Source of the DNA: Panicum virgatum
Lineage: Eukaryota; Streptophyta; Magnoliopsida; Poales; Poaceae
Length of the DNA stretch: 64,000 nt
Direction of reading: 5' to 3'
Assembly: GCF_016808335.1 (NCBI RefSeq)
Contig: NC_053136.1
Location: 4,322,531 to 4,386,530 of the forward strand
Shown: positions 58,301 to 64,000 of the stretch, one piece after another
Layout of the letters: every line of letters begins with the position of its first letter
Numbering within the stretch: position 1 is the stretch's first letter
Made by a program: the position numbers and the translations under genes
The notes under the pieces: generated by a model
What the model saw: the letters and a program-made list of their open reading frames with translations, nothing else
What the model was told of the DNA's origin: nothing
Database searches by the model: none

Positions 58301-59474
58301 CACAAACATGAATATTAGCACCAGTATCAACCCACCACTCGGGTGAACCAAAGACTGAAAGAACAGTAGGTAATAAATTACCGTACCCCGAAGTTCCTCC
58401 AGGCTCGCTAATAACCATGTTGGCGGAGTTGTTGCCTTTGCGGTTCGGACACTTTGCAGCAAAGTGATCCGTACTAGCGCACACATAGCAAGCTCCCGTC
58501 TTCTTCTTCTTCTTAAAAGTGGTTGTCTTCTTAGTCTTTGGTTGGTTCTGCGGTGGCTTTTTCTTGTTCTTGTTGGAGTTGTTCTTCTGAACAAGATTGG
58601 CACTTGAAGCACCAACAACTCCTTTCCCACGTATGTCCTTTGCTCTCGCCTTCTCCTCAACATCAAGAGTCCCTATGAGTCCATCTATTGTGAACTCCTG
58701 TCTCTTATGTTTTAGAGAAGTAGCAAAGTCCCTCCAAGAAGGTGGCAGCTTAGAGATTATACCTCCAGCCACAAACTTATTGGGTAACACACATGGGGAC
58801 TCTTTGCTGCAATTTTTGAGATCTTTTGCCAGAGTATGTATTTCATGAGCCTGTTCCACTACAGAACGGTCTTCGACCATCCTGTACTCAAGGAACTGCT
58901 CCATGATATACAACTCACTCCCGGCGTCAGATACTCCATATTGAGCCTCAAGAGCATCCCACAAAGCTTTGCCAGTTGGCAGCCGGATATAAGAATCCAC
59001 CAGGTTATCACCGAGAACACTAATGATCAAGCCTCGAAAGAGGATATCAGCCTCATCGAACGCACGCCCTTCCTCTGGAGAGAATTGTTCAGGCTTACCC
59101 TCTTTCACATGGATCACTCTCGATAGTGTTAACCACAGTATAAGCCGCTCTTGCCAACGTTTGTAATTTGAACCATCAAAAGGTGATGGTTTGATTGATG
59201 CAGCAAAGCTAGATACCGAAAGCCTATTAACATAATCAGGTTTTTGGATTGTTAGAAATCTAGGCAATTTTCGGTATATTTTAATTCCAAAATTAAATGT
59301 ATAAACTAGCAATATTTCTATGACTTTAAGGAGTAAAATAAAACATGTGAATATGTTTATACTTATCACACATATAAGCATAAACAATATAAATAACCAA
59401 AGTTTCAGGGAGTACCCTAAAGCGGGGCCGTTGCCGGAGGCATTGGCTGCGCTGTTACCAACTGGAGTAGACAT
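55329..59474 (-). CDS. Copia-2 gag-pol polyprotein
   Basis: 1381 residues without interruption. Order: gag ([20 protein letters not shown] near 95), CCHC zinc knuckle ([14 protein letters not shown], near 335), protease ([12 protein letters not shown]), pre-integrase ([12 protein letters not shown]), integrase ([25 protein letters not shown]), reverse transcriptase ([34 protein letters not shown]) and RNase H ([40 protein letters not shown]). It supplies everything for copying except an envelope. The first Met lies inside the 5' LTR, and no Met occurs between the LTR and the gag domain. RNase H has SN where many Copia elements have SD. Confidence 0.92.
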   Translation of the reverse strand: MSTPVGNSAANASGNGPALGYSLKLWLFILFMLICVISINIFTCFILLLKVIEILLVYTFNFGIKIYRKLPRFLTIQKPDYVNRLSVSSFAASIKPSPFDGSNYKRWQERLILWLTLSRVIHVKEGKPEQFSPEEGRAFDEADILFRGLIISVLGDNLVDSYIRLPTGKALWDALEAQYGVSDAGSELYIMEQFLEYRMVEDRSVVEQAHEIHTLAKDLKNCSKESPCVLPNKFVAGGIISKLPPSWRDFATSLKHKRQEFTIDGLIGTLDVEEKARAKDIRGKGVVGASSANLVQKNNSNKNKKKPPQNQPKTKKTTTFKKKKKTGACYVCASTDHFAAKCPNRKGNNSANMVISEPGGTSGYGNLLPTVLSVFGSPEWWVDTGANIHVCADASLFSSYQTGGTSSLLMGNGSHARVLGVGTVNLKFTLGKTVQLKNVQHVPTIKKNLVSGSLLCRDGFKLVFESNKCILSKFGTFVGKGYESGGLFRLSLSDVCNKIAYNVINVDETNVWHSRLCHVNFGCMMRLANLSLIPKFTFVKNSKCHVCVESKQTRKPHKIAEARSLAPLELIHSDLCEMNGVLTKGGKKYFMTLIDDSTRFCYIYLLKSKDEALHYFKIYKAEVENQLERKIKRVRSDRGGEYFSNLFTLFCEEHGIIHERTPPYSPQSNGVAERKNRTLTDLVNAMLDTAGLSKEWWGEAILTACHVLNRVPTKNKEITPFEEWEKKRPTLSYLRTWGCLAKVSVPITKKRKLGPKTVDCIFLGYAIHSVGYRFLIVKSGVPDMHVGTIMESRDATFFENIFPMRDETSSSRQEFIKDDGSAEPIEHNEHTLVENSEEDNNDAPRKSKRQRTVKSFGDDFIVYLIDDTPRTIEEAYSSPDADYWKEAVRSEMDSIMSNGTWEVVERPYGCKPVGCKWVFKKKLRPDGTIEKYKARLVAKGYTQKEGEDFFDTYSPVARLTTIRVLLSLAASYGLLVHQMDVKTAFLNGELEEEIYMDQPDGFVSKGQEGMVCKLLKSLYGLKQAPKQWHEKFDRTLTSAGFVVNEADRCVYYRYGGAEGVILCLYVDDILIFGTSLNVIKEVKEFLSQNFEMKDLGEADVILNIKLVKEINGGVILTQSHYVEKVLSRFGYSDYKPVSTPYDASLILRKNKRIMRDQLRYSQIIGSLMYLASATRPDISFAVSKLSRFVSNPGDDHWKGLERVMRYLKGTMNYGIHYTGYPRVLEGYSDSNWISDADEIKATSGYVFTLGGGAISWKSCKQTILTRSTMEAELTALDTATVEAEWLRELLMDLPIVEKPLPAILMNCDNQTVIVKVNSSKDNMKSSRHVKRRLKSVRKLRNSGVIALDYVQTAKNLADQFTKGLSRNVIDNASMELGLRPT

Positions 59475-60250
59475 CTACTCGGTTGGCCTCAGTCGAAGTA
59501 GTCGAACTAAATCGGTGCAGGAAGAAGTTCGCAGTGCAGTCCCACGAACGGTCACCAAGATGTAGTCGACGTAGTCGTTCGGCCACCAGAATGTAGTCGA
59601 CGTAGTCGTTCGGCTCGTCCACCAGGAAGTAGTCGTACAATCGGGTAAAGCCTTAGTATTTTTGAGCAGTCACGCCAAAGCGTTACCCAAAAACCTGATT
59701 GCCCGCCTATCCCGTGCAGGATCTCAAGGCGAGCAAGGTTTCGGAGGCCTGCTCACGCTAATTCTGTGCGCGCAGAAATTAGCGTTGGGGAACTCAGTTG
59801 TTGCAACTGGAGAGGGAGAAGAGAGGATGGATGAGGGGAATGGCACTCCTTATATAGTGACTCAGGTGCTCAGGTTCGTTGAACCTGGACACCATCAGAG
59901 TCATTTAGGTGATGCGGTTATGGCCATTAATTACAGATTTAATTGCACGTTTAATCGCACGATTAATTGCTGTTAACGGCAAAATAGCCATCACACCGCG
60001 CCGCACCTCGGCCGAGGGCCTCGGCCTCGGCCACGGCCCGGCTCGGCGAGGCGAGCGAGCGCGCGCGTGTGGTTCACCGTCCTCCTCTTACCGGCTTCAC
60101 AAGTGGTGTACAAGAAGTCCACCTTTTAAGTCGGTTGAGATCCTCCTCAATTCCCGGTACGGAATTAAACATTGATTCCCTAGCATTAATAGTGGGCTTT
60201 AAATTCTTTTAATGCTTTAGAATAAATGGGCCAAACCCATTACTACAACA
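59250..60250 (-). repeat. Copia-2 5' LTR (1001 bp)
   Basis: The shorter of the two LTRs. It contains the first 75 codons of the polyprotein frame (59250-59474). Confidence 0.9.
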
Positions 60251-60456
60251 GATTAAACTATTGGCGCTTCTCCCAGTCGCATCCGAGAAGTGCGGAGCAC
60301 CATTCACATGAGCAGACTCCATGATCATTCTCTCCCCGGTCCTCCATGTTCCAACTGACAGTATTCCTTATCCTACTTGCTTTCTTTCAGCACTCGAACT
60401 ATGCATGTCTGTATATGGATTGAACATCTGTGGGCTCTTAAGAAACAAATTTACGA

Positions 60457-61601
60457 TGCGTTGACATGATGCCGGTCGCTGCAGCTGTGCTTGTAGGGCG
60501 TGTTTCCCGGTATGATGTTACGGGTCTGAATTCTGAATTCTCCCAAACACTGAGAGAACATGGCGTGCTTTACTGGCCTGGGCATGGGCGGGCTGACAGT
60601 TTCCTCTATTGGAACCACGAGCTGAGGAACGGAAGACGATGATGAAGGATACAGTTCGATCGATGGCTTCTCTCCATCCGTCATCAGGAATAATCAGGCA
60701 GTTCTCCCCTCCCGGACCAGTGACCTGTCTCCTCCTACGTACTTGAGATGGTTCAGTCTGAATCTGAACTTAACAGAATGAGTGCTCTGCTGCGACCTGC
60801 GAGTGTGAAGGTGGACTCTCGTAACGTCGTAATCGTATGAACGGAAGGCACATCTAGCCGAAAGCAGGCTGACGCATTTCATTCCCTTGATCTCGGTGAT
60901 CTGTACTGAAATTTATTTAATTAGCCTCGCGCTTGTTCGGGAACAAGAGCAGCCTGACGGCGATGGCGAACTGGCGAAACATGCAATGGACGCAGCGGGA
61001 GCAGACGAGGAGTCGAGATCAGAGGAGGAATTGGCTCATCGATGATCTTGCGCCCATCCGGACCTTACCCGCACGGTGTCTGAACCGACAACGCCGGCCG
61101 CCGGCCGGAGCTCACGCGTGAGCGTCCAGCGCGTTCCATGCCAAGGAGAACTGGAGAAGACGCGGCGCCTGCGCGCAGCTTCAGTCCATCGAAGCTCATG
61201 TTCCTACGGATCCAAGGCGCAGGCTCTAGCGCAAGAAACTGGGTGCAGGCCGCCGTGAACGGCCCGTCGGAGGCCGCCGGCGCCGGCGACTGGCGCGGCT
61301 GCGGGGCGGGATACCGTCCACCTCGGGTGGACGGCAAACCAAATACCGTCCAGGGGTGGACGGTAATTGAGATACCGTCCAGGGTGGGGCGTTTTTTGAC
61401 CGCCCGATCGGGATTAGGCGGCCCAGATTCGTTGGAAGAGATGAATAGTGGGTAGGAATTTCTTGGAAACCCCCCTGCGGTCTAAGTTTTCGTTGCGAAA
61501 AGACCCCTCTTGGCTCCCCGACCCCTTCCTCTTCCCCGGGGCGCCTCCATCTGATCTCCCCCGCCCGCTGGAGCGAGGAGCGAGGAGGTGGGGCGGCGGC
61601 C
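60457..61601 (+). promoter_or_regulatory. STR promoter region, unit D (functional unit)
   Basis: The fourth tandem unit, which leads straight into the working gene. Close to the gene it contains alternating TACCGTCC and GGACGG motifs (61312-61380), including the perfect palindrome GGACGGTA-7 nt-TACCGTCC at 61358-61380. No clear TATA box is seen. A C/T-rich leader precedes the ATG. Confidence 0.6.
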
Positions 61602-63973
61602 ATGGCGGCAAGGGAGGAGCCCCGGATGGTGACTGGTGCTCTGCTGCATAAACCTTCGGCGCTTCTCCCAGGCAAGCAACCGTGATGCGTGGAGCAGCAT
61701 TCCCATGAACAGACTCCATGATCCTTATCTCCCTCCATTGACCCCGTTCTGAAATCTCTCCGGTTAGTTGCTCGGGCCATGCGCTGGAGAAAGGATCGCT
61801 CCTCCCCCTAGCAGTTCGACACACCGAATCAGCAGGCGGCCTTCGAGCTTCTGAACTCTGAACATCCTCCCATTTTCATGCAGGATTGTTCATCCGCCCT
61901 GTTCACTCCATGAGAATTTGGTGCTCAATCATCTCCAGTGAGTTCGACGCCTACTGATTTATGCGCATAGAAAGTCCATTAACTTGTGGGCATCTGTTTC
62001 TCTCCAGTTGCCATTTTGCATTGTGCTGCTCGCCTGCAGTTTCCAAATTCCAACCAACAATATCTATTTTCCAGCACATTATTGTCTTGAACTCTTGATA
62101 ATTTTCCAGCACGCATTGCTGCAGGCACCTCCAGGTTGCAGACTGGATTCAACTTGTAAAATACCATATCACAAATTCTCAAGCACTAAATGTTGAAGTC
62201 AATTGAAAAAACTGACAGCGGTTCACTGTTCTGTGCTAGGTGACATGACACATGCGGTGTTTCCTATCCATTGTCTCAGTTGAGCACTTGTCATTTGTCA
62301 ACTGTCATCGCAAGTGGGACTTCTCAAAGTTTGGTTCTTCCTTTCCTGAATGAAAAAAACAAAGGAACAAATTATTATCACCAAGTTGGCTGTTAAGAAG
62401 CATAATATCGGCTCAGGTAACCCAATCCAAGCTGTTGCTTGGTAAGATGTGTCCTCCTTAACTAGTTGTTTTGCCTCTGCAAAAAAAATAAACATTTGAA
62501 TTGTAGGAGACCACATGTAGTTTTTTATTCGTATGTTGCTAGATCAGCAATGACGACACAACATAAAAGCCAGAGAAGACTTTGGCGAAAACGATGGGAT
62601 CGAGCTGTTAGCCAGCAGTCATGCGTCATGGTGATCCTGCTCTTGCCGACTTGCCGTGGCAATATAAGTGAAGATATGAAACACCACCAGATTGAGAATC
62701 TAAGATAGGCTACACAGCAACATTTCATCACTGCATCAATAATGGCGTCTGCTGTGACCAGCAGCAGGTACTAGACTAGAAAGGCAAAGGCAGCTGCCAT
62801 CTTTACCCATATCTCATATAACTTTGCATCTGTTGTTGCTTTGACATTAACTCGGTGCATAGAATTTGTAGTGTATCTAGTACGAAAAACGGTTCTGTTC
62901 ATGACGAAATGGGTAATTCATTTGGAATTTCGGATTAACCACAAGTTTGTCCTGATTTACAGTGACAATGAGCAGGTCCTCCCTACCATCGACGCTGACC
63001 AAGCACACGCCCTCTTGAGCTCTGGCCATGGCTATATTGATGTCAGGTGCGTACTCAACGGGTTAACGAGGGTATTGGAGAAGCTTCCATGACAGAAAAT
63101 CAACTGGTGGGTATGAAATGAAATGAATCTTCAGGATGCAGGAGGACTTTGACAAGGGCCACGCACCGGGTGCTCGCAATGTTCCCTACTACCTGTCAGT
63201 CACGCCACAAGGTCAGTTTCTTCACCCTGCTTGCTTCGTGAGGGCCAGTTTGGATTGGGGGTGATTTTGATTTACTCCATATTTGATCTTCCATTTGGAG
63301 AGTATGTAGGATCTAGTTTAAATTTATACTCAACCCTAAGGATTTTGGATCATAATTTACTGTAATCAAACATGACCCAAATATGACAAGATTGGTGGTG
63401 TCACATACTTTTGTCCCTAATTATTCTATCTGTTGTCTTTGCTGATCCCTAGGGAAGGAGAAGAATCCACGCTTTGTAGAGGAAGTGGCTGCACTCTTTG
63501 GGAAGGACGATGGCTTCATTGTGGTATGTTACTACATACCTTCATCAAACATATACGCGCGCTCATACTCGAATACACTGTATTAGTAACTAGCATTGCA
63601 CAAGCATATTTGGGTTAACTGAAGCTAGTAATTAACAGTGTTTTGCTGCAAATTAAGTAGTTCTTATTTCGCAAAAAAAGAAGTGCTTGCATACTAGCAT
63701 CGATCATGATTTATCAGGAGTAAAAAATTAACTTCAAATTTACGTAGGGTTGCAACACGGGGAACAGATCCAGGTTTGCAACTGCAGATCTTCTAAACGC
63801 GGTAAATCCAGACCATCTGAGCTATCAATCTAGTAGGACTAAGCTCCGGTAACTGTGTGTCACACTATCTCATCACTTGGATGTCTAAGGGGTTCAAGAA
63901 CGTGAGGAACCTGCAAGGTGGCTACCGCTCCTTTCTCCAGAGTGCAAATCAGCAGCCAGCTCAACAGCCTTAG
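61602..63973 (+). CDS. STR16: rhodanese-domain sulfurtransferase (STR16/DIN1-like), six exons
   Basis: Spliced from exons 61602-61628, 62976-63046, 63135-63211, 63453-63523, 63748-63801 and 63890-63973 to a 127-residue protein. All introns are GT-AG and phases fit. It is a single rhodanese domain: TIDADQAHALLSSGHGYIDV, MQEDFDKGHAPGARNVPYYL, NPRFVEEVAALFG, the active-site loop GCNTGNRSRFATADLL and FKNVRNLQGGYRSFL. The catalytic Cys is present. The usual CRSGxRS loop reads CNTGNRS. The family moves sulfane sulfur from thiosulfate to cyanide or other acceptors; DIN1/SEN1 relatives are dark- and senescence-induced. No obvious transit peptide is seen in the short N-terminus. Exon 1 is inferred by phase fit and by its four-fold conservation. 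Confidence 0.88.
61629..62975 (+). other. STR intron 1
   Basis: 1347 bp, GT...AG. Its first 370 bp or so are the part repeated in units A-C. The remainder (from about 62000) is single-copy in this window and contains no recognisable feature. An alternative acceptor at 62962 would put exon 2 in the wrong phase. Confidence 0.7.
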
Positions 63974-64000
63974 GCATCACCAGTTAATGCCAGTTCGTGC

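Larger units (their letters stand above)
53641..60250 (-). mobile_element. full-length Copia retrotransposon (Copia-2)
   Basis: A 6610-bp element on the minus strand. LTRs (53641-54763 and 59250-60250) begin TGTTAG and end CAACA on the plus strand. A perfect 5-bp target duplication GATTA flanks it (53636-53640 and 60251-60255). The polypurine tract reads TTGGTGGGGAT next to the 3' LTR (54764-54774 on the plus strand). The polyprotein is open over 1381 codons. No standard TGGTATCA primer site follows the 5' LTR. The intact frame, intact TSD and near-identical non-repetitive LTR parts point to a recent, possibly active copy. Confidence 0.95.
52505..60456 (+). repeat. STR promoter/exon-1 tandem unit C (decayed)
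   Basis: Third unit with the same marker order. Pseudo-exon 1 is at 53589 (MAATRVTE). The ACCGTCC palindrome is at 53377-53399. It is split by the full-length Copia-2 element, inserted 27 bp past the donor position. About 1.3 kb without the element. Confidence 0.75.

Noticed and set aside
62841..62975. Alternative STR start in the open frame leading into exon 2
   Set aside because: It begins with a TTG and has no family similarity. The acceptor at 62974-62975 joins exon 1 in the correct phase, and exon 1 is conserved in four copies.

Overview
The window is plant nuclear DNA, almost certainly from a grass and probably a panicoid one. The reasons are the maize/switchgrass-like polyubiquitin gene with a leader intron ending right at the ATG, single-exon DUF241 genes, kinase-less LRR receptor-like proteins of the PSYR1/RLP2-3 type, GC-rich coding 5' ends, and a heavy load of Copia, LINE and Mutator-like elements. 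Everything here is read from sequence; family names come from motif recognition, and no search was run.

Region 1 (about 1-17.7 kb) is a tandem array of DUF241 (PF03087) genes, all on the minus strand: five intact single-exon copies (1567-2274, 3166-3891, 5276-5995, 6988-7701, 16035-16748), one 3' remnant (11081-11235), and two promoters whose coding region is gone (about 10.19 and 15.12 kb). The 6-17 kb part is a degenerate segmental duplication that also carries GC-rich blocks, a MULE-like element and a tRNA-derived SINE-like repeat.

Region 2 (17.7-46.1 kb) holds three minus-strand RLP genes: a frameshifted copy (18604-20677), an intact 708-residue copy (31880-34006) and a badly broken copy (42559-44628) with a MULE inserted in its leader. 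Between them lie a degenerate Copia element (24693-31211) that contains a fragment resembling cytokinin dehydrogenase, and a polyubiquitin gene (first exon near 36.1 kb, coding exon 40585-41502). The leader intron of the polyubiquitin gene holds a 3.3-kb LINE with an inverted 5' part and a perfect 16-bp target duplication, which is the signature of twin priming.

Region 3 (46.5-64 kb) is a fourfold tandem duplication of the promoter, exon 1 and early intron 1 of a small rhodanese (STR16/DIN1-like thiosulfate sulfurtransferase). Only the last unit leads into the remaining exons (complete gene 61602-63973, six exons, 127 residues). Each of the three decayed units carries exactly one retroelement 27-63 bp past its pseudo-exon 1: a 1.5-kb retroposon, a 1.5-kb solo LTR and a full 6.6-kb Copia element. 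The Copia element has an uninterrupted 1381-codon polyprotein and a perfect TSD.

I see no bacterial, viral, CRISPR or operon-type system. The novelty lies in genome-structure events: the twin-primed LINE in a ubiquitin intron, the gene-fragment capture, the serial invasion of promoter duplicates, and a Copia gag frame that starts inside its own LTR.
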